Shown in pieces: positions 35,401 to 45,807 of a DNA stretch of 64,000 nt. Origin of the DNA: Heterotrichella gracilis (taxonomy: Eukaryota > Sar > Xanthophyceae > Tribonematales > Xanthonemataceae); NCBI GenBank assembly GCA_032358255.1, contig JAULBX010027163.1, forward strand, positions 124,001 through 188,000, written 5' to 3'. Under the pieces are notes generated by a model. That model did no database searches and was not told the DNA's origin. It saw only the letters and a list, made by a program, of their open reading frames with translations. The number at the start of each line of letters is the position of its first letter. Positions within the stretch are counted from its first letter, which is position 1. Made by a program: the position numbers and the translations under genes.

Positions 35401-35974
35401 CTCAGTAGGTGAAGCACTCTCCTATTATCTGCAGCTTTCACCTCCATCTGGGTCCAGGATGCAATCAACATGAAAGTACAGGTGTGCGCAGCGACTTCCA
35501 AGAATGGTGGCGTCGAGTGAGGAAGATACTTAGTGAGAGAAGGCCAGCCTCCGAGGCTGGTCATTCCCTCATGTATACCTATCAGCACCTAGGATTCAAT
35601 CCTTTGGGCTCCAAAAGACCCGCACCTGCACCTGCATCCGCACGCCTGTGTGCAACTCAAACCCTAAACCCTAAACCCTAATACCTAAACCCAGAATGCA
35701 ACTCACCTGAAAACCACTAAGAAGCCCAGCAGGGATGCGAACAGCTGATACGTGAAAAACTGCGCCAAACCTGCAGAGAAATGGATCAAAGGGGTTGAGT
35801 TCAGCCATCAATCCGGCTGACTAGTTAGCAATGGGCCCCTTCCATCCCCCAGGGTAAATGACACACCCCCTCACCTCGTGAAGCATGTCTTGATACTTGT
35901 TGTGGAAAATTATGGTCAAGACGGCACTCAAAACAGCCCATGGCAGTGCCTTGGGAATGGCAGAACCATATAGT
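32413..35974 (-). CDS. Bestrophin-like (bestrophin/UPF0187 family) chloride-channel protein, 5' end unresolved
   Basis: Nine exons join in frame: 35974-35875, 35759-35707, 35287-35240, 34981-34747, 34486-34389, 34271-34111, 33887-33719, 33437-33203, 32880-32413. The protein begins within YGSAIPKALPWAVLSAVL, runs through FFTYQLFASLLGFLVVFR and GYSRFWEGRTQI, and continues to FPFPWAQAVNFILILFTITF and LEDPFVCEPNELPLARMQ-HDFNERLL. These are the conserved membrane and cytosolic segments of bestrophin-like anion channels, which in algae and plants often sit in thylakoid or plasma membranes. The last exon adds about 130 residues of low-complexity tail with no known domain. The first exon must end with two codon bases and lie between 35975 and about 36900; I could not fix it, so any signal or transit peptide is unknown. 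Neighbours are unrelated and transcribed independently. Confidence 0.82.
33553..33616. repeat. 19-bp tandem repeat, about 3.3 copies, intronic
   Basis: Units start at 33553, 33572 and 33591 (caggaagcctcaatcccaa, third copy with one change) and a partial fourth follows. They lie between the exons 33437-33203 and 33887-33719 of the bestrophin-like gene and are followed by a tttaggtttaaaccctaa palindrome-like telomere motif near 33648-33668. Confidence 0.92.
35659..35692. repeat. Interstitial telomere-like repeat (CCCTAAA), about 4 units
   Basis: aaccctaaaccctaaaccctaa with a slightly diverged final unit lies in the intron before the exon 35759-35707 of the bestrophin-like gene, directly beside the splice-donor side. 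The repeat is of the plant/green-algal TTTAGGG type. Confidence 0.9.
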
Positions 35975-37385
35975 CTGCAGAACGTGGGCAGACTCCAAAA
36001 AGCTTTGCTGCACAGGCAAAACAGCTGGGGTCAACCAGGGACAGGTGTGTCAGGCAGGTCTTGCAGACATCGAGGAAGAAAGGAAAAGGTAAGGAACAAC
36101 TGGAATGCCATCAGTCGGGGTACAGTCGGGGTACAGGTCACATGGGACACACACATACACACTGTGTGGGAACAACCTGTATGTGATCATCCTGGCTGTA
36201 TTTGCTGATACTGTAGTGGCTGAATGACTGTGCTATGGTGGTCTGGAGTAAAGCTGGTTTTTGTTGCAACTACAAGTCAAAGACAGCTCTCTGGGTTACA
36301 GAACTCAGTGGTATCGTGGTGCATTAGTGCCTTTTAAACCCATAGGTGGCTGTCCGGAGCAGCATGAATCACTCATGGGTGGCATGCCGTGTGCCCACAT
36401 CGCTGCCCATCTACCAGATTGCGCGTTAAACGTGCCTTCACACCCCGGAGCTTGCACGAAAAAGAATTAAACTGCGCATGGTATGGCTGTTGTCTCGTTG
36501 TGTGCGAAGAGTTCAGCCCCAGCCTGTGAAGAGGTGCTACAGTGCCACGGGAGAGGGACCCACATTGAAACCCTAAAACCCTGGTCTTATCCGCCACCAA
36601 TATAGGTTCAAACTCCACTGGAGGAGGCAGGCGCCCACTAGCGCCTTCACCGTGATACCGGCCAGCTTTGCTCGAAGCGACGCTGTTTTGGTTTCCGTTT
36701 TGGGTGGACGACGGCGTAGTGCCGAAATAGTTACTGCCATAGCGACTGGTGATAGTAGCCAACCAGCCTCCATATCTATAGTAGTGTGGGTGTCCCTCGC
36801 AGCCAACCAGCAGGGCACTTGAAGCTCTGCTTGCTGCATGCGCCCGAGGACACGGCCTACTGTTTTCCATCTGACGGTTAAGTCTCTGTTTCCCGCGAGT
36901 TGCGCGTCACTGAGAGAGCAGCATTTGCATGCACCAATATGCATGCATTGCCCAGGTGCAGTGATTGACATCGGACGTGGGACCTCAGGAGTGGAAAAAG
37001 AGCCAAGGTACGTGTTTCATTTGCAAATATCCCTGGACCGCACCAACCATGCGGTGTATGGCACTGCTCAGCAGGATGGGTGTGGCTCGGGCATCTGAAG
37101 GACCCTTTGCATGCCGACACCGCTCACCATACCTTGGCTGGCTGTAGCAATGCAGCAGCCGACAAGCGCTGCACCCTGTGCATATTGCACGCTATGTCAC
37201 TCGTGGTATTCTTCCCTGGGCTGCTTGAACACCATACGAGCACGTTGGTCCCGACCGCAGGCATGTGTTGCCTACCCCATTTGTGGCCAAGGCCCGAGCC
37301 TTACACCCCTGCTTGCCAAGCCACACCTTGGGCACCTGATCCCCACGTATAACTTTACGTTTCACTCTTTCCCTCGCTGCCACAG
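35975..37385. other. Region with the missing 5' exon(s) of the bestrophin-like gene and the promoter of the RING gene
   Basis: About 1.4 kb between the first resolved bestrophin-like exon and the start at 37386. Minus-strand open frames at 36373-36870 and 36573-36971 are possible first-exon carriers, but neither shows a convincing bestrophin N terminus. The base before the ATG at 37386 is a cacag that could also act as an acceptor, so an untranslated leader exon for the RING gene is possible. Confidence 0.35.
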
Positions 37386-40300
37386 ATGCCCTCACGGCGC
37401 AAACGCCAGGCGCGGGGCAACTACGACGCTCAGTATGATTACGACGATGCCTACTCCCAAGAGCGGTTCGAGCAGTACCAGGAGCGTTTCGAGCGGTTCC
37501 ATGACTACATGACCGCTAACGGTGGCGGGCCGCGCAGGAAGGACCGCCGCAGCTGCTACTGCATCACCGCCACCATGCTGCTGCTGCTGTTCTGCGTCTA
37601 CATCGTGGCCTACCACGGTTCCTCCTCGCCGAAGGACAAAACCCTCCAGGAGCCTGACGTGGGCAGCGAGCACGAGACGGTGGGCCAGGGCGCAAAGCCC
37701 AGGAAGGGCAAACCCAGCGCTGGTTCGCCCAAGCACGGCAAGGGTCACGACAGCTTTGAAGCCCAGCCCAGCAAACCCGCCACCACCACCCCCAGCTGCA
37801 GCAGGAGGAGAAAACCCTCCTGCCCCGTGCGGGTGGCAGATTACTGGGGCCTGCCACCCAACCAGTGCAAGGCGGATACCACCTCGCCCTGCACCGAGGC
37901 GGCCTTCCCCACCCTGTACCTCCCCAACGACCACCTGCCGCCAGATTGGACCTGCGACGAGCTGGATGACAACAGCATAGGTGCCGAGGAGGCAGTGGAC
38001 CTGTATTCCACGGTGCTGCTGCAGTTTGCTGTGGAGGTGCTGACGGAGCTGTCGGGGCTGCTGGAGGACCCTGTGCATGGCAGGGCTGAGGTGGTGAAGC
38101 GGTGGACGGTGATGACCCCAGAGGGGGTGGGGGCCGACCCCTACGACCCACAGGTAGGGGAACGGTGGAAACCCTAAATTCTAAACCCTAAACCCTAAAT
38201 CAGAGTGATGACCCCAGAGGGGTTGGGCGCACTGGACCCTAAACCCTAAACCCTAAAGTGCAGGCAGGCGAAACAGTATATGTGACGGCCACGCCTTCAT
38301 TTCTTCCTCAACCAAACCCACCTGTTCACATTCAGGCTGCGCATTTAGAAATTAATGTATCTATTTCTATCAACCTCAGGTGGTGCGCAATCTGCGCTGG
38401 CTGGCGTGCGTGCCCAAGGAGGAGGTGGACAGGATTATTGAGATGAAGCGGAGCGCAATGGCCAAGATAGACTTTGGCCGCTTTTTCTACTTCCCACCAA
38501 ACACAAAGTCTGCGGTTGGCTTCACACTACTCAGTAAGTTTAGGGTTTAGGTGTTGGGCTGCTGCAAGTTTAGGGTTTGGATTTAGGGTTTGGGCTTCAG
38601 GTGTAGGGTTTGGGGCTTCACGCTGCAAAGTGAGTTCCTTTTCCTGCCCCTGCCGCAATTTTAGGGTTTGGGTTTAGGGTGTTGGGGTGGTCGAGTCGCA
38701 GCTTTAGGGTTTAGGTGTAGGTCGAGGGTCCCGCAGTGCGCCTTGCCAAGAGTGCACTTGCACGCCAAGGCTGACTCGTGCACCCTGTCTGGGACCCGGC
38801 CCCACTGCAGTGCACTGTGGATGCATCCTGGAGCATGGGCATATAGGGATGTTGAGCATTTGGGAGCACGGCCATACATGCGCCTGGGAACAAGGATCAT
38901 GAACCACAGGCTCGCAGGTGACGATGGTGGTGCACGCGCAGGTTTGGCGGAGGTGGCGACTGTTGCGCACTTTGCCTACACCATGGCGGCGGAGATCGCG
39001 TGGGTGGTGTATGGGAGCTCGCTGCCAAGCTGGTGGGTGGTGGCTGGGGGTCCTGTCCAGGGGTGTGTCTGGCCAGTTGAGCGACTGCCTCTCTAGGGTT
39101 TAGGGTTTAGGGTTTAGGGTTTAAAGGCAATTTAATGAACGGGAGCGCGCTGCCCAGCTGGTGGGTGATGGCTGTATACGTTCTTTGAGTGAAAATGCAG
39201 GAGTAATCCTGGCTCGTTGCCTGACCCGCGCCCTGCCTCACAAGTTGCCAGTTACTGGTTGCGTGGCCGGCTGTTTAGGGTTCAAGGTGTAGGGCTTCCT
39301 ACGGAGCGCGTCACCGAGATGCTCCACTCCACTCACTACCTCGCAGGTTCAGCGACGCGCCCGCGGACGACGGCCGGCCCGCCTTTTTTGTAGCGGTGGC
39401 CGCCCGCCTGCAGTCCCTGCTGCCCATGATCAACACCCTGGCGGTGCGCAACCTCATCCTGATAGTAGCCACCGCGCGCCTGACCCTGGCCAGCCCCTGG
39501 ATGCCCTGGGCGCTGGTGCTGATGGATAGCTATGAGCGCACCTACGTCAAGCCCACGGTGGCCAACATGCGCAACCGGCCCGGGGACATGTTCCCGCAGT
39601 TTGTGGGTACGTCCAGGGTTTAGGATGTAGGGTGTATTCCCAAACCCAAGGGATTCATCGATTGCGGTCGATACATGGTGGCAGCAGCAGGTTGACCAAG
39701 CCAAACTCAGCCAATTGACTCCTTGCATTCTTGATATAACATCAAATCAACTTCCTCAGGAGGCTCCTGTCTCTTCAGTGCGATGACAGGAAACCGACTT
39801 TGAACTTACCCTCCCGTCCCTCCCGCAGGCCTGTTTGCCTCCATGCGCCTGCTGTACATCCCCCTGGGGATATCCATCTGGGTGCCATTCGCCCTGGTGG
39901 CATTCAAGTGGCTGCACTTCTTAAAAAAAAAAATTAGGAGGAAATCCTCTTGTTTTGATCACTTTCACTTCATACCGTGATGACATGAAATTGAACTTGA
40001 CTATTAACTTCCTGGCCCCCCTGCAGGCCTGTTTGCCTCCATGCGCCTATTGTACGTGCCCCTGGGGATCTCCATATGGGTGCCCTTTGCCCTGGTGGCA
40101 TTCAACTGGCTGCACCGCATGGTGCGGGTGGATATGGTGCCCGTGGCGGTGCTGCTGGCGCAGATGGGGTACTGGGTGGGGGCGCTATTCTATGCGCTGC
40201 ACGCCGCACATGAGCTAATGGGCGTGGCCCAGGTGGCGGGAGGTAGGGCAGGGCTTTTGTAGGGTTTTGAAGGGTGGAGGTAGGGTTTTCGAAGGGTTTT

Positions 40301-43300
40301 TGAAGGGTGCATTTGCATGGGCGGGATGCTATGGCATGGGCGCGGGGATCAGGTTTTGCTGATGGGGTTTTGGGTGGGGGTGCTGTTCTACCTTGATCTG
40401 TAGGGTTTGGAGGGTGGAGATAGGGTCTTCGCAGGGTGCATGCGCATGGTTTTGCAAGGGTATTGCAAAGCTCTGTTGAGGGCAGGAAGGGGGTCTAGAG
40501 GGATGCATGCGCATGCCTTGACTGGGGCTGCTCAGGTAGGGCGATGGCGCAGCATGCTGATTTTCCAGATGATTCACTGGGTGGTTATGCGCTGCATGCG
40601 CAGAAAGAGATGCTCAGCATGACCTAGGTGGTGGGAGGTAGGGTTTCATCTAAGGTTGCTGAAGGGCAGCAATGTGGCATGGGGTGGATGCGCTGCTCAG
40701 CGCAGTGAAGGGGCATGTGGCAGGGAGTAGATATGCCTGCCCTGGTTTCAGCTTGGCTGCTTGGCTGAGGCGGTGTTATATACACGGCAGGCAGGTTGTC
40801 AACCTCATGCCAGGTGTTAAATTTTTCATGATGTAAAGGATCCCCGTTGCAAGCGGGTGTTGCTCCCCTTCATCCCCCCCTCTCACCCCTCACCCCCCTT
40901 CCACCCCCCACTCCCGCAGCCGCCTGTGCGATGACGCAGGAGGGGGAGGGGAGGGGGCTGGTGTCCCGGTGGTGGTGCGAGTCCAGCCATGCCAGCCTGG
41001 AGCTGGCGCAGGCTGTGTTCAACCCCTGGGGCTACCCCGGGCTGCTGTCGGTGCTGGTGGTGGCGCATGCATATGACCAGCTGCTCCAGGTGAGGGGGAA
41101 AGTAGTAGTTAAATGGGAATCAATAGGAAGTAAATTGTGAATCAGCTCAATTTATACAGTTTAAGAATTGAACCAACTCAATTTACCATCGGATGTGTTG
41201 CAGGATTGGATTGCTGAGGAGACGCGCGACCACTCCGCCCTGGAGATGCCTATGCTTCTATAAACTGTGGCAAGGTTTTCCAACAGCATTCCGTTCTGTT
41301 TGCAGGATTGGATTGCGGAGGAGACGCGCGACAGCTCTGCCCGCTTTGTGCGCCTGGCCCGCCTTGCGCAGCACCCTCACAAGACCATGTGGGTGCTCAA
41401 CCTGACGGAGGACGCGGTGGAGGTGCTGCTGAACGTGGCGCAGGATGTGCAGGAGCAGGAGGCCGACAGGGACGAGGTGCGGCCCCGTAATGGCTGTTAT
41501 GTTTGAACTAGGTGATGAAGTTGGGGGAAATTGTATTTTTTTGTGGCTAAGCAAGTATGTGCAGGAGCAGGAGGCGGGCAGGGATGAGCTGCGGCCACTT
41601 TTACGGTTTTTTGTTCATCTACAGTGCAAGAAAAAAGACAGCTCACAATATCCGTAAGAAACATTGGAATGTACAGTAATAAAAAATCATGTTCAAATGT
41701 TTGATAGGTATCTCACACACATAAACATACATCAACATGTCAGTTAGATTGATGTTTAATTGTATGCAGTCTCACAATTCAGCCCCATTTAGCAGCCAGC
41801 ATGGGGTTAAATGGGGCAGCGCAGGTCATGCATGCCACCCATTGCAAGTCCCTACTTCCTAAACCCTACCCGTGTGCAGGACGAGGGCGTGGCCCCTGGG
41901 CGCTACCCCACTGGGCGAGTGCTCAGCGCCTGCGCCATCAAGCTGCTTGACCTGGCGGTGTTCCACCTGGCGGCGTTTGGCCTGCGCCTGGTCATGTTCG
42001 CAGGTGCGGCCTGTCACCCTTGCTAGGGTTTTGCTGGGGTTGTGTGAAAGTAGCCCGTTCAGGTTTTAAGGGTAGTCTCCGTTCTTTGTCTGCGCTTTGC
42101 TCCAGGGTGGGTAGTGTGGTAGGGATTGCACAGGTGGCGTGGGGATGGGGTTGAGTTTCAGAACAGGAGGGGATGCGCCCCACATGTGCAGTTCCAGCAC
42201 AACATTTGGTGCCGTAAACATGGAAAAAAGCTGTTCCTGCGCCTGGTCACCTGAGCTGCTAATTTCTGTGATTACTTGCTTGTGGTCATTTTGACAGGAT
42301 GCTTGTAAAACCATTTGTATAATCCCTTCCATCCCCGCAGGCGAGTTCTTCCTCCTCACCTTCTCGGAGTTCCTGTGCCCCATCGCCCGGGGGGTGGCCC
42401 TGGTCTTCTTCCTCCTCTATCTCCTAGTCACCCGGGGCTGCTATTTCCTCCTGGACTGCATCGAGGACCCCGACTACGCAGCAGACACCATCGGCAAAGG
42501 CTTCTCCCGGGGATTGGGCTTTTTCGGGAAGTGGACGGGGGCCACCTATGCTTTGGCGGTGCTGGTGACCCTGGTGACCCGGGTGGTGGTGGCGGGGCAG
42601 CCGTGGGTGGCGGCGGCTGCTGCGCCGGTGGGGGCTGGGGTGGCGGCGGTGGGGCGCGGGGTGGGCGGCGTGGCGGTGGCGGTGGCGCAGGGGGTGGCGG
42701 CGTCTTGCAGAGGTGTGGCGGGGGTTAATTGGGGATGTGGGGGGGTGCATTGCAATGTGTGCCGGGGTGGGGGGGTACTCTGGGTCATAGTGTGGGGTTC
42801 CCGTGTGATGCATGCATGTGGTTGGGAGCCAGTGAACTGATACGCAAGCGAGGTGTGCACTTGTTTGTCTGGGGATTGCTTGGAAGGCACGTGTGTGTGA
42901 TGGGGAGCCCAGTAGGGCACGCCCGAATCCGTGTATGCAAACCAAATTATCATGTTGTGTCAAAAACCCTAATCAAGGGTGCAAGCAAACCCTAACCAGG
43001 GTATCTGTGGCATCTGCAGGAGCTGGCTCCCGCATGCAGCGGGTCGTGGACCTGGTGGTCGAAAAGCTGGAGGGAGACGGGGATGACAGGCAATCCCCAA
43101 CCGAATCCAGCACCGCCCAGGGCCCGGCGCGCAAGGGGGGCAAGCCAGCCACCGCCGCCAAGGGGAAGTCGCAGCATGCCAAGGGGGCGCACGCCCCCCC
43201 TCAGCAAGGGAAGAAGGGCAAGAAAGGCAAGGGGGGAGGCTACGGCGGGGGTTCGCGGGCCAGCAGCGACATGGGCCAGGCGGAACAGCGCGCTTCCTCG

Positions 43301-45807
43301 GACCTGCCAGGGGTGCGTGGTACTGAAGACGACGTGGGGGAGTCGTTGCCGGAGGGCGGGGATGCGGGGCCTATTCCCGACATTGTGCGGGAGCCTCAAA
43401 GGCAGGATTCCCACGAGGCGGCGAGTACCACCGCACCCCAACCGCGGCCGGCGCCAGCCCCAATCCCCACTGCAATCCCCACTGCCACCGTCGCTGTGGA
43501 GCAGCAGGGGGGTGGCAAGAAGCAGAAGGGCAAGGGGAGGAAACCCAGTATCCCCAACAGCGACCAGGGCACAAACCTTACCGTAGGGCTTCAACCACTC
43601 GCGCCCGCCCCTCCTCCGCAGCCGCACAAACCCTTTGCACCCCCTGCACCGCCTGCCAGCCGGCCGGCCCTAAACCCTAAGCAGCCAGCCATGCCGGCCC
43701 TAAACCCTAAAGAGCCGATCAAGAAGAAGCCCAGGCAGATCATCCCCATCCCCCCCACCACAACCCCCCATCCAGGCCCCCGCGCCAAGCAGCCGCACGC
43801 GCGCACCCCGCAGCCTGACCTCCGCCTCCCCCGTTCCCCCAAGTCCTCCCACAGCGTCACACCCCCCTTGTCCCCCCACCACCCGTCCAGGGCAAGCAGC
43901 GCCTCCTCCCCCTCCTCCACCAACGTGCACTACGCCCCCTTCGCCTCCCCAGCACCCCCCACCCCCTCCTTCGCCCCCCCCCCACCCTCCGCCCCCACCT
44001 CCGGGGTGTGGAACCAATGGACGGCCTCCACTGCCTGGTCCCAGGGCATGCCATCGGTGACCTCCCCGCACGCGGCCCCAGGGGGGGCGAAACCCTTTGC
44101 ACCCCCTCCCATTTCCACCACACTCAGCACGCACCCCTTGGAGCAGCCAACCTGGCAGCCGGGGCCGATTTCATCAAATTTCCCCCCCTCCTCCTCCGCC
44201 CCCTCACCCCTCATCTCCCGCAATTACGACCCCATGCACTACAGCCCAACCCCCGTGCAGCCCAGCGGGGATGCGCAGCACAACAGCTTCTTTTCCTACA
44301 CACCCACCTCCCCAGCCACCTCCCCCACCACCCACCCCGCACCAGCCACCACCCCCACGTCGTGGGCCACTGCGGTCTCGGGCAGAGGGAGTGGGGGGGG
44401 TGGAGCCTCCCACCCCCCACCGCCGCCCCAGGAGTCCCCATCGCCCGCCGGCAGCTCGGGCCTGAGACCCTTCGCCGCGCCCTTTGTCCCCACCGGCACA
44501 CCCTCTGGGGTAAACGCGCAGCGCCAGCTGGCACTCGACCCCTCCCTCCCCTCCTCCTCCTCCTCGTCTTTCTTCTCCTCCGCTCCCCCCCCTGCCTCGG
44601 GCTACGGCGCGCGCGGGGATCACGACGGGGACGGCGCCTACCCTATCCCAATGCCGATGCCGGTGCCGGTTCGGGCCCCGATCCTGGATGTGCTTCCGGA
44701 TAGCTTGCTGGGTGACTCGGTGGGCAGCTATGGGGGCCGGCTGCCGGACGAGCTGCAGTGCGTGATGTGCATGGATGAGTACCGGCCCCGCGTGATGTTT
44801 GCAAAGTGCGGCCACCGCGCCATGTGCAGGTGGGTGGGGTGGGTGGGGTTGGGGGTGGGGTGGTGGTAGTGTAGGTGGTGGTGGTGGTGGTGTGGGTGGT
44901 GGTTGTGGAGTAATGTATGGCTGTTGGCTGTTTGCCCTGCACAGAGTATTAGAATTGGATGGTAATGCTGTGCATGGCGTGGGGTAGCCACTAGCGCGTG
45001 ACACTGCTCACTTCATTGCACAACATTACTCACAAACCTTAAACCCAAAACATGTTACATGATGCACCAACGGACTGCACATACCCGGCCCTGGCCTTAG
45101 CCACACAGTTCCATAAAATCACCTACCCTGACCCTGCCCACACAATCATGGGCCTAGTACTTCACTTACTATCCTCGCAAATTCGCAAATCCACAAATGT
45201 TCAAATCCATGACCCTGTCCACAGCCCATGGCACTGACACGCCTGTTTCCATTACCCTGCTGTAGGGTTTGCAGTGAGCACTACATGCTGCGCTACGCCC
45301 ACGAGCCCAATGGGGCGCCCTGCCCATTCTGTCAGCGCAGGTAAGGCCTCATCACGCACCTGCCAGTGCCATGTCAGGTGAAGGGTTTAGGGTTTAGGGC
45401 ATCGCACAGGCCCACTATAGAAAAGGGTTGCTGGGTGCGGTATCAGTGACCGTATCCTTGTGGCTGAATGTGATTCTCCACTTGAAGCCCAAACCCGTAT
45501 GCATACTCCACAGCCAGCTGCATGTGTCCCTACACCGCACTTTGCAGCGCTACTGTGCATCTGCACCCTAACCAAAACCCTTGCACATCCCTACTCCATC
45601 AATGCAGTGCTGAAGTCTTATGCCCTTGCCCTTGCCTTTCATTCCCAACACAGTGCGCTGAACCCTAGCTAGGGTGCTGTGCCCGCATGCACAGTGCAGT
45701 GCCATTGCCCCACTCCAGCCCTGTGGCACAACCCCCCTCTTATGTGTTTGTGTGCGCTCCCCTGCCTCAGGATTGAGAGCTGGGTGGAGCGGGAGTACGT
45801 GGTGTGA
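37386..45807 (+). CDS. Large multi-pass membrane protein with C-terminal RING-HC finger (putative E3 ubiquitin ligase)
   Basis: Twelve exons close in frame at 1423 aa: 37386-38153, 38380-38533, 38918-39032, 39347-39606, 40027-40242, 40920-41089, 41306-41476, 41880-42003, 42341-42712, 43020-44829, 45266-45340, 45771-45807. A basic/acidic N terminus precedes one membrane segment (about 60-76, ITATMLLLLFCVYIVAYH) and a Lys-rich lumenal-type stretch. Several further hydrophobic segments lie between residues 350 and 780 (for example LGISIWVPFALVAF and VALVFFLLYLLV). Residues 784-1350 are a disordered Pro/Ser/Ala-rich region. The end carries a RING-HC: CVMC, KCGH, CRVC, CPFC (about 1360-1408). RING fingers recruit E2 enzymes, so a membrane-anchored E3 ligase is the likely role; the substrate is unknown. 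I do not recognise the transmembrane part. Introns carry several broken copies of adjacent exons. Confidence 0.8.
38169..38257. repeat. Two CCCTAAA tracts around a copied exon end
   Basis: accctaaattctaaaccctaaaccctaa (38169-38199) and accctaaaccctaaaccctaaa (38236-38257) bracket 38206-38232, which copies the exon end at 38110-38140 (gatgaccccagaggggttggg against gatgaccccagagggggtggg). All three lie in intron 1 of the RING-protein gene. Confidence 0.92.
38536..38720. repeat. Cluster of TTTAGGG-type motifs in intron 2 of the RING-protein gene
   Basis: gtttagggtttagg, gtttagggtttggatttagggtttggg, gtgtagggtttgggg and further degenerate units are spread over about 180 bp directly after the donor at 38534. 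Within them, 38605-38637 (ggcttcacgctgcaaagtgagttcc) resembles the exon end and donor at 38518-38540. Confidence 0.8.
39094..39174. repeat. TTTAGGG array followed by a copy of the exon end and donor
   Basis: tctagggtttagggtttagggtttagggttta (39094-39124) is followed at 39139-39174 by gggagcgcgctgcccagctggtgggtgatggctg, a near copy of the true exon end and donor at 39013-39046 (gggagctcgctgccaagctggtgggtggtggctg). Intron 3 of the RING-protein gene. Confidence 0.92.
39828..39933 (+). pseudogene. Truncated pseudo-exon: copy of the first 89 bp of exon 5, ending in an A11 tract
   Basis: 39828-39916 is about 90% identical by eye to 40027-40115, the start of the real exon 5, and also keeps a pyrimidine tract and AG acceptor. 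It breaks off after the codons for WLH into an 11-base A run. Read onward it meets a stop with no usable donor, so it cannot replace exon 5. The differences are mostly silent or conservative, hinting that the copy is fairly young. Confidence 0.9.
40569..40645 (+). repeat. Diverged copy of the exon 5 end in intron 5
   Basis: ttatgcgctgcatgcgcagaa ... atgacctaggtggtgggaggtaggg resembles the exon 5 end and donor at 40189-40252 (ctatgcgctgcacgccgcac ... gtggcccaggtggcgggaggtaggg). Another fragment, 40338-40392, resembles 40160-40195. Both lie in the RING-protein gene. Confidence 0.7.
41197..41240 (+). repeat. Partial copy of the start of exon 7 upstream of the real exon
   Basis: gttgcaggattggattgctgaggagacgcgcgac (41197-41230) duplicates the acceptor and first codons of the real exon at 41301-41336. 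Its reading frame is lost shortly after. It leaves two tandem AG acceptors about 101 bp apart. Confidence 0.92.
41559..41597 (+). repeat. Copy of the end of exon 7 in the following intron
   Basis: gtgcaggagcaggaggcgggcagggatgagctgcggcc copies the true exon 7 end and donor at 41449-41486 (gtgcaggagcaggaggccgacagggacgaggtgcggcc). The donor gtgcgg has become ctgcgg, so the copy cannot be spliced. Confidence 0.92.
44856..44905. repeat. GGT-rich microsatellite
   Basis: A run dominated by ggt triplets (ggtggtggtggtggtg and variants) lies just inside the intron that splits the RING finger of the membrane protein, downstream of a ggtggg-rich donor region. Confidence 0.85.
45381..45400. repeat. Short TTTAGGG repeat
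   Basis: gaagggtttagggtttagggc lies 40 bp after the exon 45266-45340 of the RING-protein gene, again near a donor site. Confidence 0.85.

Noticed and set aside
38169-39124. A chromosome end or recent telomere fusion
   Set aside because: The tracts are short, in both orientations and inside introns of a continuous gene.
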